From Hofstenia miamia (lineage: Eukaryota; Xenacoelomorpha; Acoela), in assembly GCA_004352715.1 (NCBI GenBank), contig SCFE01000034.1, positions 1,816,618 to 1,880,617 of the forward strand: 64,000 nt of DNA, read 5' to 3'. The number at the start of each line of letters is the position of its first letter. The stretch's first letter is position 1. Shown here piece after piece: positions 47,996 through 58,986 of this stretch. The notes beneath the pieces were generated by a model. It had not been told where the DNA came from and did no database searches. It worked only from the letters and a program-made list of their open reading frames with translations. Both the position numbers and the translations under genes were made by a program.

Positions 47996-48314
47996 AACAA
48001 TATGTTGTGACAGAAATTCTTCAACTGTAATCCAGGAATATAGATGATTTCATTTCAGTGAAAAACAATTTCATAAATTATTGTCTAATCTAAATGGCAG
48101 GGAATGCTGACTACCAGACCGCATTCAACACAGGTCTTCCATATTGTAGATCGCAAAAGAGGAAAAACCAGTTCGATACCATACAGAAGCAGTTTTTTGA
48201 AATTCATTTTCCTTTTCGTAATTGTTTGAATACGTACAGATTTTTGTAATCGTTTTGCATTTCATCAAGACTTTACTATGACAACAACTTTGACAAGTTG
48301 ATTTCATGCTAATA

Positions 48315-48960
48315 GCGAACGATATGCAGCCAAAGATCTAAAATGTGTTATATGCATAATTAGAATTGACAAAAACCATGCTTAGCTGCAAGAAATCAAT
48401 GCATTGTACTGAATTTGATAAATCAACTCTTGAATGCCTAAAAATATAAGAGAAAATGTATTCTTAATATGCAATGATTGTGTTAATTCTGGTCAGAAAG
48501 AAGCACTAACAATACATGCCACTAATGGGAATGACGTTATACTATAACGTCTGAAATGTTTCTCAAATGAAAGAAATATGTTCTAGCAGTTTAACACTTA
48601 TGAAACGAATCGAAGTACAGGAATCTAGTAATGAAAGCATTGAGAAATACAAATGTACTGTAAGAATCAATGGAGTGAACGAAACAACTGAAAAAAGAGC
48701 AAAAAGAATTAGCATTGAGGTTAGTAAAGTAGAGGATATACTAAAAAATATTGGTGAAGAAAATGTAGGAATAAGAAACCTAAAACTTGCGGCAAAATTT
48801 AACCCTTCAAGAAATCGTTCATGTACAATACTACTGACGTTATCTAATACATGGGATGTCAGAAGGATTATTGCCAAATCTAATGTATTAAAGAACTATA
48901 AATTTCAGATATTTATAACGCTCGCGCTTGTGCTGAAGTTAGAAAAACAGAGCTAATTTT
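48315..48960 (+). pseudogene. LINE F ORF1: PHD-like finger and RNA-binding-like domain
   Basis: The finger reads KCVICIIRIDKNHA, then after frameshifts KKSMHCTEFDKSTLECLKN and FLICNDCVNSGQKE: the C-x2-C ... C-x2-C ends are clear. The open frame 48567-48956 follows (SLTLMKRIEVQESSNESI..., EKYKCTVRINGVNE, IGEENVGIRNLKLAAKF, WDVRRIIAKSNVLKNYKF). These last blocks correspond to EIKIDGIGE, GEGNVAIKDIFRIG and VRKMLAKGYMLKNYEK of LINE A. Chaperone/RNA-binding role inferred from family. Confidence 0.65.
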
Positions 48961-49119
48961 ACTTAAGAAACATTAACAATTAATTAAAGAAGGCATTGAT
49001 AGACCTAGGCGTAATAATGTCCTAACATTTGATAATAATCAAATACACATTGAACAAGAGAGGAAAGAGGACAAATACACAATGAATATCAAGACGTCCA
49101 ACTGTTCCAAATATCATTT

Positions 49120-50545
49120 TAAGTAATGTCCAATCAATTAGATTTAAATTGTATCAACTACTGACTATAGTTGAATCTTTTCAATATCCGGAACTGATTT
49201 TGTTAACTGAGACTCATTTAACCCTTGAAATTTCCGATGAAGCAGTTAATATAACTGGTATCATATTGAGCGTAATGATAGAACTAAATCCAAAGAATAT
49301 AAAAACGGTGGAGGTGTGGCAATATATGTGAAAGAAGATAAACACACTAAATATGAAAGAATTCCATTTGAGAATAATGAGCCTTCAATTGAAAACGCAT
49401 GGTTACATTTTATACCTAACTGCAGCCCAAGAAATGTAAATGGATACATAGTTTGTGTAGTTTCCACCCTCACTGGGACAAAAAACATGGAAAGGAAGTA
49501 GAAAGCTATACGTGAAAGTTTGGATTTCGTTACCCATAAATTCCTTAATGATACAATTATTCTAGCTGGTGATTTCAATGAAATGAATACAACTTTCTTC
49601 TTTAGAGAATATCAACTACAACAATTGGTAGATTTTCTAACATACTATGGTAAAATATTAGAAAAATTTGTACTAACAGGAGATCCTTTTTAAGCTAACC
49701 CAGCCTCCTCCAAATCTTGGAGGATGTAAACATTTAAGCATAGGCCTGAAAAGTAATGAAACCAGTAATAAACTAAGTGTAAGCAAATTTATGTGGAGAA
49801 CAATCAGGAACGAAGATAATAGAACGTCTTTTGGTAAAATATTGACAGAAACAAATTGGCAACAATTACTTACGAGTAAGAAATTCTCAGAACCATGGCA
49901 ACAATTTGCTTATTACCTGATAGTAACAATTGATACCTGTTTTCCAAAAATCATGGTTGAAATAAAATCAAATGATAAGCCTTGATTTGATGAAAAATTA
50001 CGAAAAATTATTGAAAGACGTCAACTTGCGCTCAGACATGACAGGATGAAAGATTTCAGAAAGCTTCGCAACTTCATTAACCGTGCAATTACAACTAAGA
50101 AGAAACAATTTTACAACCATAAAATAAAATCATTCAATGAAACTAATTCAAGGAGATGATGGAAATCAGTAAAGGCTTTTTCAGGAATAAATAGTAGTGA
50201 AAGTAGTAGAATGTTGCCATTAGCCACAAATCTATTACAGTATTCTCAAATTGATTTGGCATATCTTATTAAAGAAGAACTTGCAAATATAACAAAGGAT
50301 TACGACTCAATAACAAACGACAACAGATTACCAAATAATGCAAATGACAATCCACTACAAGTCACTGAGTACGAAATCTACAAATACCTCAACTCACTAT
50401 CCTATAACAAAGCAGCTGGGTCAGACATTGATGGAGTGACTATTCCTAATTGGATTCTACAAGATTGCGCAACTGGGTTAGTCTTCCCGCTCACATCTTT
50501 AATTAATATGTCTCTAAAGTTAACATGTGCAACAATGTTTACCTC
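49120..50545 (+). pseudogene. LINE F ORF2: endonuclease and RT N-terminus
   Basis: Endonuclease: SNVQSIRFKLYQLLTIVES, LILLTETHLTLEISDE (catalytic Glu in TETH), a frameshift, RNDRTKSKEYKNGGGVAIYVK, and TIILAGDFNEMN (GDFN box, about 49570). The RT entry frame from 50211 has VTEYEIYKYLNSLSYNKAAG, SDIDGVTIPNWIL and PLTSLINMSLK. It ends at about 50535 where minus-strand R4/Dong sequence takes over. Stops at 49500, 49700 and 49984 break it. Confidence 0.72.
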
Positions 50546-50876
50546 CCTGAACAAACATACACCTTTAGGTCGTCCATGTACAATAGGTGACTCAACTCAN
50601 CGACAACAGATTACCAAATAATGCAAATGACAATCCACTACAAGTCACTGAGTACGAAATCTACAAATACCTCAACTCACTATCCTATAACAAAGCAGCT
50701 GGGTCAGACATTGATGGAGTGACTATTCCTAATTGGATTCTACAAGATTGCGCAACTGGGTTAGTCTTCCCGCTCACATCTTTAATTAATATGTCTCTAA
50801 AGTTAACATGTGCAACAATGTTTACCTCCCTGAACAAACATACACCTTTAGGTCGTCCATGTACAATAGGTGACTC
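50318..50876. repeat. 276-bp near-identical duplication around a single N (50600)
   Basis: 50318-50593 is repeated at 50601-50876, including the LINE F/R4 junction. The single N between them and the near-perfect identity point to an unmerged contig overlap, like the pairs at 15.8 and 16.4 kb. Confidence 0.85.
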
Positions 50877-51420
50877 ACTGCTCTACCATTCTTCTCCATC
50901 TTATACCCTATGCCTGCCTCCTTTAACTTTTCTGCGATATCGATTAAGCTAACTACGAACAGTAGTGGTGCTAAGCTGTCTCCCTGGAATATAGCCCGTT
51001 TAAACCTCAACCTATGCCCGTCTATCTCAGTCTGCCACTTTCCCATTTCTCTACTTAGAAATTTTAACCCATTTCCGTGAAACTCCATTGACCTCTAGCG
51101 TCCTCAATGCCCACCTATGTGATATGCTATCATATGCATTCCTGTAGTCTATCCATGCCATTGCTAAGTTTGTCTTCCTTCTTCTACAATTCTCCACTAC
51201 TGTCTGGTCTATTAACAACGGATCTTTGCATCCTCTCGTCTTTGTCCTACATCCCTTCTGCTCCTCAACCTGTTCTGTTCTAAGTAACATGCCAGCCTTC
51301 TTGAAATCACAGACGTTAGCAATTTCCAATTTGTTGGCAGACATGTTATTGGTCTAAAGTTGCTTGCCTCGCTGCCTTCCTTTGGGTCCTTATGTATGAG
51401 TAATGACCTTCCCACTACCA
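50845..51420 (-). mobile_element. R4/Dong-like retrotransposon, copy 3 (RT fragment)
   Basis: Minus strand from a (TTA)n repeat at 51421: [46 protein letters not shown]-type block, [17 protein letters not shown] (motif A), FQGDSLAPLLFVVSL (motif B) and YMDDLKVYVCSGR. It then runs into LINE F sequence (through the duplicated junction, also at 50536-50593). The 3' two-thirds and 3' end are missing, which is not the usual 5' truncation of a LINE, so a deletion or misassembly is likely. It shows RT motif 0, which is hidden or absent in copies 1 and 2. Confidence 0.8.

Positions 51421-51474
<54 letters not shown>
51421..51474. repeat. (TTA)n microsatellite at the 5' edge of R4/Dong copy 3
   Basis: About 17 ATT units directly abut the first readable element base. 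A second shorter ATT run is at 51671-51688. Confidence 0.95.
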
Positions 51475-51477
<3 letters not shown>

Positions 51478-53545
51478 AAGTTATTTTTTACATTTACAAA
51501 GAATGAATCACCTTTGTAATATTTTTGTAGTAGTAGTTCATGGAACGGCAATACAATGTTTTTAAGCAATTATTTTAGTTTCTTATTTTTTCGCAAATCT
51601 TCAAATTTTTTACTTATAGTAATTCCAGAGTTTATCTACTTTCTGCTGACGGACGCAGCATAAAAATATATTATTATTATTATTATTATATATTACATAT
51701 TTTATTTTTATAATACCATTTTGTATGATATTAGCAGTAAATTATTTGTCTTTATCCTAATTATTGGAAGTTTTCAATGCAGAAATGTTTCTATTAAAGT
51801 AAAGCTATTACTGTGAAATTACTCGATTCATCTCTCAATTCATATGTGTATTTGTGTGTTAGCTTTGCAAGGTATTATATTGTCAAATTATAAGATCTGC
51901 CCAATTAATGGTTCCATAACGCAATGAATTCACAGTAATTTAATCATCGCCAATCATTAATTCCATTTTATTTTGTTGAATTAGACACGTCAAGGTTGAT
52001 TGGAGGGAAGTAATTTGATGAAGGCAAGACGTCAATACAAGTTCAAAGTCATCTGACGTTGTGGTATCTTGGGATTCGTTAATGAACTACAGTACTTAAT
52101 GACACTTAAGAATATAATCAATGATTTTAAGAAGATTCATCAGAAATCTCTTATTACAATTAAGTCAAAATCCCTGATCATGTTGAATATGTAAAAAAGA
52201 AGACTAGTTCAGTTCCCTTAAGTTATTGATATGCATACATTCCGACTACAAATATAGGGCCGTCCTATATATTCAGAAATTCTTGCTTACCCCACTGTGT
52301 AATCTGGAACATTGTGTGAAATAGTACCTGCTACTTCTTTAGGTATTTCATTGAAAATCCCTAAAGGTCTCGCAGCCCTTAGAGTCTTTCACCTAACACT
52401 TCCTGATATAGACAACCGGCCTTACGGAATTCTTCCACGTGTCTATAAAAAGGGACTGTTAAAATATATTCATAACAACCATTTTTTGAAAAAATCTACA
52501 GTGAAATTTTAACAATTATAGGCTAGACAGTTACTAAGCAGAGTGAATTCATTTTCAGTTTCTTTTGGATGTTCATAGAATTGATGAAATAATGAAAGTG
52601 CACTTAAAAGAACGCTTGCTTTTATCCATTTTGTTATTCCACTAATTTATTTCATTCTATTATTGACTAATGGCATTAATTAGGTCTAAAAACTCGATCA
52701 TTATTACACAGGAGAGTAACGGCAGAAATATCTATTTGTAAATATTAATTCATTAAGATATGCTATTCCAAGGGACTTTTACATGTTTTTTTGAGCAGTT
52801 TATCACTGAAAACAAACTAAAATATTATCAAATATATATATATACATATATTAATATATATACATATGTATAATGTCGAAACTTTTTCAAAATGAATTAT
52901 TATTAAATAAAACTCAATGCCAATTCTTACAGAAAAGTTTGCAAATTGTTAACGTCTATCTGTTTTTCAATCAACAAGCATCATCTTAGTTCAAATGGAA
53001 CCAGTATTATTGCCGTGGTGTTAATTACAAGTTTATGGAAGTTAACACTTAAATTTATTCAAGAAATAATGGTCTGAATTGATAAAATACAATCATCTAA
53101 AATCCCTATAATATTTTATACTTACTGGAAAAAATTTCAACTATTGCAGGGCCATCAGAAACTATGCTTCAGTAAGTTGGCGTGCCTAGGACTTTTAATT
53201 GGAGGGAGCCAAAATTCAAATTTTGCAAATTATTTTATTCCTTTAGGAACGTGGCCAGCCAAAAATCAGTAGCAGGAGGGTGGGTAAAATTATGATAATC
53301 TAAATAGTAAGCACGCTATTTTTTATACAAATTTCTTATTAATAAGCTCTGACATTCCACTAAATATTTATGTAATTTATTTTTATATATATTGTGTGGC
53401 AGTTATATTTTTACTTGCGCAAGTTCATGTTAATGTGCATATGGGTATTCCGATTATTCAATTAAAATTTTTAATGTACGAAAAATGAAATTTAACAAAT
53501 TCTAACATTGATGAATATTCTATGTTTATATTGAAGAGAAAAAAT
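51475..53545. other. Intergenic, no gene seen
   Basis: A+T-rich; TA-rich palindromic run at 52834-52870. The frame 52312-52512 has mixed composition and no motif. The segment 53150-53300 has G+C-richer pieces but no ends. Confidence 0.5.
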
Positions 53546-53870
53546 TTTAGAAATTGCCTAGTAATGGTTTAGAGGACGTCTAGAAGACATATAGAAGACG
53601 TCTAGAAGACATTTAGAAGACGTCGACAAGACGTTTAGAAATGGCATCTATGTCCGGTGTAGAAGACGTATTTATGACATTTAGAAATGGCCTCAATGTC
53701 AGGTGTAGAACATATTTTCAAGACGTTTAGAAATGATTTAGAAGACGCTTAGAAGACGTTTAGAAAACGTTTTGGAACATCATTTGGTGGACACTAGATG
53801 GCACTCAGCAACGTTTAGAAATGGTGTTTTGTAAGACGTTTAGAAGACGTACCCTATGACGTCTTACAAC
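53546..53870. repeat. Minisatellite with 11-bp core TAGAAGACGTY and a 46-bp higher-order unit
   Basis: 53570-53635 is a run of about six 11-bp units (TAGAGGACGTC, TAGAAGACATA, TAGAAGACGTC, TAGAAGACATT, TAGAAGACGTC, GACAAGACGTT). It grows into 46-bp units (GACGTTTAGAAATGGC..TC..ATGTC.GGTGTAGAA...) at about 53628-53720, then scattered cores to 53865. Many cores hold the palindrome GACGTC, and CpG is frequent in an otherwise CpG-poor region. Not obviously coding. Confidence 0.8.
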
Positions 53871-53942
53871 GTGTTATACCATTATAAGAGGGGTATAAAA
53901 CGTTTTATTGTTTATTGGGTGGAAAGAAATATAATATTTACA

Positions 53943-54092
53943 ATATATATATANNNNNNNNNNNNNNNNNNNNNNNNNNNNNNNNNNNNNNNNNNNNNNN
54001 NNNNNNNNNNNNNNNNNNNNNNNNNNNNNNNNNNNNNNNNNNNNNNNNNNNNNNNNNNNNNNNNNNNNNNNNNNNNNNNNNNNNNNNNNNNN

Positions 54093-54121
<29 letters not shown>
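53943..54121. repeat. (TA)n microsatellite with N gap 53954-54092
   Basis: TA repeat either side of 139 Ns. Confidence 0.95.
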
Positions 54122-54123
<2 letters not shown>

Positions 54124-54405
54124 CAAGACATAGTTAAAACTTAAAAAGTTTCTTAGCTGCTGAATTAGGTCGCGTGCAGTGTTAATCGATGATAATAGCA
54201 GTGTGGAAGCGACTTCTGAGTAAGTGCAATAGGGTGTTGAGCTGACCCCTTGTGTGACGCGATGATGATTAATTAGAGAGGATTGATCAGGTTGATGATA
54301 GAAAGGCCGAATGATGTTTCCTATTTGTCGGGTTACGTAGTTGCATGCGGTTAACTAAGTGCGGTCTTCAAAGGAATGCTTGATTCCTAAAGCTAGTTTT
54401 GCTTA

Positions 54406-54581
54406 TGCCAGAAACACACGATGATTACTTCTGCACTGGATTCCTCAGGTAATTGATTCTGATTAAAATATTCACTGTTTGTTCCCTATTGAATAATCAT
54501 CGTTTGTTTTCAAGTTTTTTTTAATCACAACAAAAAATCTAAGGAATTCCGCGCGGAAGTAATCACCGTGTGTTTCGGGCC
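54406..54581. mobile_element. PIF/Harbinger-type MITE, 176 bp
   Basis: The 43-bp ends are inverted copies: GCCAGAAACACACGATGATT... at 54407 and, read from 54580, GCCCGAAACACACGGTGATT..., both continuing ACTTC.GC.C.GGATTCC-like to CTCAG/CTTAG. TTA stands immediately outside each end (54403-54405 and 54582-54584), the 3-bp TWA target duplication of PIF/Harbinger elements. No coding content. It would depend on a transposase elsewhere. Confidence 0.82.
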
Positions 54582-54584
54582 TTA

Positions 54585-54979
54585 TTCATGCATGGAGTAT
54601 TGTATGCCGTTATGTGTGAGCCATGAATGTTGCAATACCTAATGTAATGTCATTTCCAAAATAAAAGTGTTAGTAATTTTAAAAGTGTGTAATTTAATGT
54701 TTTATAATTTTGATGAAAGAAAGTGGTTAGTTCTGCTGCTTGCTTGGGGAGGGCGCGGTTATTTGGAAATAGTGCAGCGCTTCCCCAACGTGGATTTCAG
54801 CGTTCCAAAAATTGTTACTAACATGCTTAGGTAAATTTGAAAATGTATCTTTAATATCAGCAATGTTCTGCATTATATCATTTCGTCCGACAGTGATGAG
54901 GACGTTCTTTATTTTTTCGTTGGAGCATAATTTTGTAGTGGAGCATAAACATTGTCTATTGTAGACTATCGTCTATTGG
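54585..54979. other. Intergenic, no gene seen
   Basis: Short spacer between the MITE and the TRIM-like cluster. It contains a moderately G+C-rich stretch (54730-54800) and no open frame of note. Confidence 0.4.
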
Positions 54980-55205
54980 CAGAAATATTTTGGAAGGTTT
55001 GCATTTTCAAATAATTGTGATTTTCATGCTGCATTTAAAAATACTCGACAAATCTCTCGATATGAATATAGCAACATTCCTATAAGGACTGGGAAAAAAA
55101 TGGGAAAACGTTTTGATTTAGTTAAGTTATCATCTACTCCTATTAGTTTACGAAGGGCATTATAAGGCCGCTATACTAGTAATTTTATTGTACAAAGCTG
55201 TAAAA
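54980..55205 (-). pseudogene. TRIM-like gene fragment, copy 1 (C-terminal piece)
   Basis: Blocks of 54990-55195 match the C-terminal part of the main copy and of the third copy. 'ttttcaaataattgtgattttcatgctgcatttaaaaa' corresponds to 55655-55695. 'aaaacgttttgatttagttaagttatcatctactcctattagtttac' corresponds to 55795-55838 and 57430-57475. Too eroded to translate over length. Confidence 0.5.
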
Positions 55206-55269
55206 ATGTCAACTTATCAAAAATATTAATGAAAAATATTTATTTAGAAAAATAGTTTTCAACTTTCAA

Positions 55270-57239
55270 TGAATTCATTAAAGTTTGAGCTTCAAAAATT
55301 CATAGTCTTGATTAAAAATCAACAATGAATCACTGGCTGCAGAGATAAATAATGGGTGTACTTTTATTTCATCTTCTTTGTTGTTATCATCAGATATCTT
55401 CATAATTTTTCTCAGTTGTTTTCCACTGGCTACATCAAATATTGTTGGAGAATAATCCTTACATTCTGCTATAAGAACATTTTGAGTTATAAATGCAACA
55501 TCAAGGTGTCCAATGTTCTTTGACTCACCAACGAATGTAAGATGGCTCGAGCTTTAAACGAAAACAAATAAATTTGATCAAAACTATCGAATGCAATATG
55601 ATCTAAATCATTTTCATTTAGATTAATTGACCATACTTCGTTATATCTATGGAATCTTTGCTTTTTAAATGATTGTGATTTTACGCAGTATTTAAAAAAG
55701 TTGACAATCTAGGAGAGGCGAATAATAAAAAATTCCTGCAAGGACTTGAACAAATGACGGACATATCGTTTGCTTCACAAAATGAAATGGGAAATGGTTT
55801 TGTTTCTATTAACTCATTATCTACTTCTATAAGTTAATAAAGAGTAGAAAAATAAGAAGGAAATATTAGGAAGTTACCATTGGGTAACTGTGATAAGCAG
55901 TTCCTATAGAGCCAAAATGTGCCAGATCCAATGCTAAATTTTCTAGTGCTATTACTTCTTGAGGTTTTAGTAATAAAAATGATGAAGGGTCGATTCTAAA
56001 CATTCTAGTGTTACCACTTTTTGATGTTTTAGTTGTAAATCATTTGTCATGTTCAGAAATTTTGAATAAATTTGATCACGTTTATTATCATACAAAATAT
56101 CAAGCCATTCTTCTTCACTTGGTGAATAATTTTTCTAATAATTGAGGATTCACATTTTTTCTCTTTAATCCAAATTCTTTTGCTTTCTTCATTAATTTCT
56201 GCATTAAGTTCTCCAATGTAGAAATGTGCTTGCTCTCTTATTTTAAGTTCATCATACTCATTTGAAATTAATTCCAAATTTTCAATTTCCACTATTTGTA
56301 CATCAATTTCACTTTCTAAGAGATTTCCATTTCATAAAGAATTTCATTGACATCAAAAAATAACTTTTTTTCATGATTACTCACATCATGCTCTATAAAA
56401 AGTGACAAATTCTTTTTAATTTTCTCCAATTTTAATCTAATGTATTGAACTTTTTCAAAAAGTTTCGACTGCTCTTTGTTCATAGCCTGAGTCTGTTGCT
56501 AATAAACTGCATTTGCCTGCTTAATGATTTAATCACGTCTTTTGCATGCAAGCATATCAATTTTCTTAAATTTTTCTTTAATCTCTGAATCACTTTTCCT
56601 AGAGTAGTCAAGATATGTCCTCACGTTTTGAATCTGTGCCTTTAAAATTTCTACACCCTTTGCAATGTCGTCTGTCAATATTTTTCCTTTCTGGTAAATT
56701 GTTATTTTATCATGACCATCATAAAAAACTAATACAGAACTTACACAAAGCAATTTCCTACATTTGGTATTATTGCAATATTCCAATTTTTTATTGTGCT
56801 CTTTGCAGTAAGGAATAGGTTTTGAACTCAACGCGTATACAGTATGGCTTGCTGTTCTTCTGCCTCTCTCATGCTTAAGGCGACAGTTCATGCATAGAAC
56901 CTTCCCGCAATCTTTGCATAAATGAACTTCAATTGATTCAATATCATCATCACAGACATCGCAGCAATTAAGAGCTTTTTCAGATTTACTTTCAAAAAAC
57001 TTAAGTTTTACAACAAATTCAGCTATACGAAAGTCATCTTTTATTAATTTCACTTCTGTTGTCTTTCGACATACTGAGCAATTAATAGTTTGTTGGTTTT
57101 TGGCATAGCTGTTAATGCATTGTTTGCAGAACAAATGAAGACAGGTTAGGGCAACAGGATCTTTGTAACTATCCAAATACACAGAGAATGTTAACAGCTC
57201 CAAATAATTTGCCATTCTCCCAAACTTTACTCCCAACAT
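55270..57239 (-). pseudogene. TRIM-like protein pseudogene (RING, two B-boxes, coiled coil, C-terminal domain)
   Basis: From the Met at 57239: a RING-like region (residues 16-57) keeps C33, H35, C38, C41, C54 and C57, but the first Cys pair is F18 and Y21. B-box 1 (92-132) has CC..C, CKDC and CMNC. B-box 2 (145-176) begins CKEH and ends DGH, but has S168 and Y173 where Cys and His are expected. A helical coiled-coil stretch follows. Stops at 56529 and just after, and a frameshift near 56320, interrupt the coiled coil; it resumes as ENLELISNEYDELKIREQAHF. The C-terminal part (55270-56050) is readable only in fragments (MFRIDPSSFLLLKPQEV, HLDVAFITQNVLIAECKDYS) that could be from a beta-propeller. 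TRIM proteins are usually E3 ubiquitin ligases; this copy is unlikely to be active. Confidence 0.75.
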
Positions 57240-57343
57240 TACTTACTTGCTCATATAGAATAAATCACATTCACACTGTTGACTTGGTAATCTCGCAATC
57301 TCTAATAAAGTCAACGAACTAGCTAAATTTCGAGCGCATTTAA

Positions 57344-57830
57344 CTAAATAATAACAATTTTTCGGATAACCAAGAGGATATTATATACAATTTCGCTGAT
57401 TTTTGTAAAACAATACAGAAAAAATGAAATTGGAAATGGTTTTGATTCAATTAACTCAATGTCTACTTCTATTAGACAACTAAATTTATAGTTGGCAGAA
57501 AGGCGCAATACTAGTAAATTACCATTCGGTAGCTGTGATAAGCAGTTATGATAGGAGAAAAATGATGAGGGGTCGATTCTAAACATTCTAGTGTTACCAC
57601 TTTTTGATGTTTTAGTTGTAAATCATTTGTCATGTTCAGAAATTATTGAATAAATTTCATCACGTTTATTATCATACAAAATATCAATCAATGCTCTCTT
57701 ACTTGGCAAATATCTTGCTAATAATTTCGGTTTCATTGATTTTTCATAATAATAATTTTTTAAATTACTTTCATTAGATAAAGCATTATTTTCCCCAAGC
57801 AAAAAATTTTTTTTCTTTCGTAAAATTCAT
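57344..57830 (-). pseudogene. TRIM-like gene fragment, copy 3 (C-terminal piece)
   Basis: The 57586-57344 frame (MFRIDPSSFFSYHNCLSQLPNGNLLVLRL) repeats the MFRIDPSSF start of the main copy's C-terminal domain, and its LPNGN..LVLRL wording is what the main copy would read after a frameshift. 57600-57720 repeats the main copy's 56040-56130 ('tttttgatgttttagttgtaaatcatttgtcatgttcagaaatt'). It lies immediately upstream of the main copy, so this is a tandem duplication, now decayed. Confidence 0.65.
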
Positions 57831-58986
57831 TTTGAAATTTCCAACATAGGAATATATCCAAATACGCCACTGACAATCAGAATGCCGTCAATCTGCGTGA
57901 ATTTTGAATCTTTGCCATTCCTTCGATTGTTGCATCTTATGAGAGAGTGTGGTCTGCATTTGGATTGCTTTTAAATGCCAGCATGTATGTGACGATGTAC
58001 AGATATCAACTCTTTCTCGGATTTCAATTTAATGTATTTTGTAGCTTGATGCAATATTTCAAATTTTCACTAGTTTTTTAAGTGTAGTGTAGATGTTGGT
58101 TGAGACATTTTTTATTTTACGCCACCGTAAAAAATACAGGTGTAACTGGTGTACAGCCCTCTTTAGGATATTTTATATGCAATATTATATTTATTATTGT
58201 AGACTTAACTTCTGCTTAGGTGAACAAATCAACCCCAAACTGCCAAATCCATGAGTAAGTGTGCTTCCCTATATTTTAGAATAAAAAATTATAAATACTT
58301 TTCACACTTAAAGTTCAGATAATAATGCGGTATAATCACCATGAGAACAACAAATAGGCCCAACGGCAAATATTGTATTTTTCGTAGGTAGAGCCCGCAA
58401 GTTTCATTCTAAGCGCTGTACTTAAAGTCCAAAGTCGTGGTTCGCATGTATGGGCACGGAAATGATGGAAATTTAAAGAAGATAACTATATTTATTTGGT
58501 AATGGGTTTATTAAGGAACAAAACATATTGCACAAAATGCTTAGGTTAATTAGGGTTAGACATTCTTTTGTAGCACTTCTCAGACATTCTTCCGTGTAAT
58601 TTATGTCGTCAAAGCTTTTTATTCGTGGAAAATTCAAGATATAAAATCGTTTTTCAGCAAAGGTTTGCATATTTATATTTGTATAAACCCGCGTCAGTGG
58701 CATCAGATCTTTAAAATAGATGTTTAAGTATATGAAAACTTTCTTCAATGGAAATACGAATTTTCAAAAACTTTCAAATGTTTCCCACACCTATTTGTAT
58801 TCTAAAATTTAGTCAAAAAAATTTGTAACTAAATTCCAAAAACAGGCCTTGGTTCGGATTGGGTTGAGGTTTGTGGGTTTGAGTCGGGTCGGATTTGAAA
58901 ATCTCAACCAGATTAAAACTATGGTATGAAGGAAATTGAAGTTATTATGTCTGCCTTATATTACTTGGTTTTCTTTAATTTATTAC
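57831..58986. other. Intergenic, one repeat fragment
   Basis: Contains copy 3 of the dispersed repeat (58290-58395: 'gttcagataataatg', 'atgagaacaacaaatagg') and a G-rich patch at 58850-58915 (ggttcggattgggttgagg). The frame 58473-58748 (-) has no recognisable motif. Confidence 0.45.

Larger units (their letters stand above)
48315..50545 (+). mobile_element. CR1-like non-LTR retrotransposon F (3' half lost)
   Basis: Plus strand: ORF1 (48315-48960), endonuclease (49120-49620), pre-RT linker (50000-50200) and the RT N-terminus (50211-50540), which stops abruptly where R4/Dong copy 3 begins in the opposite orientation. The ORF1 blocks match LINE A ORF1 in order and wording, so A and F are relatives. 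Moderate decay with several frameshifts. Confidence 0.75.

Noticed and set aside
49261-49578. Minus-strand 105-codon frame
   Set aside because: Antisense shadow of the LINE F endonuclease, whose motifs are clear on the plus strand.
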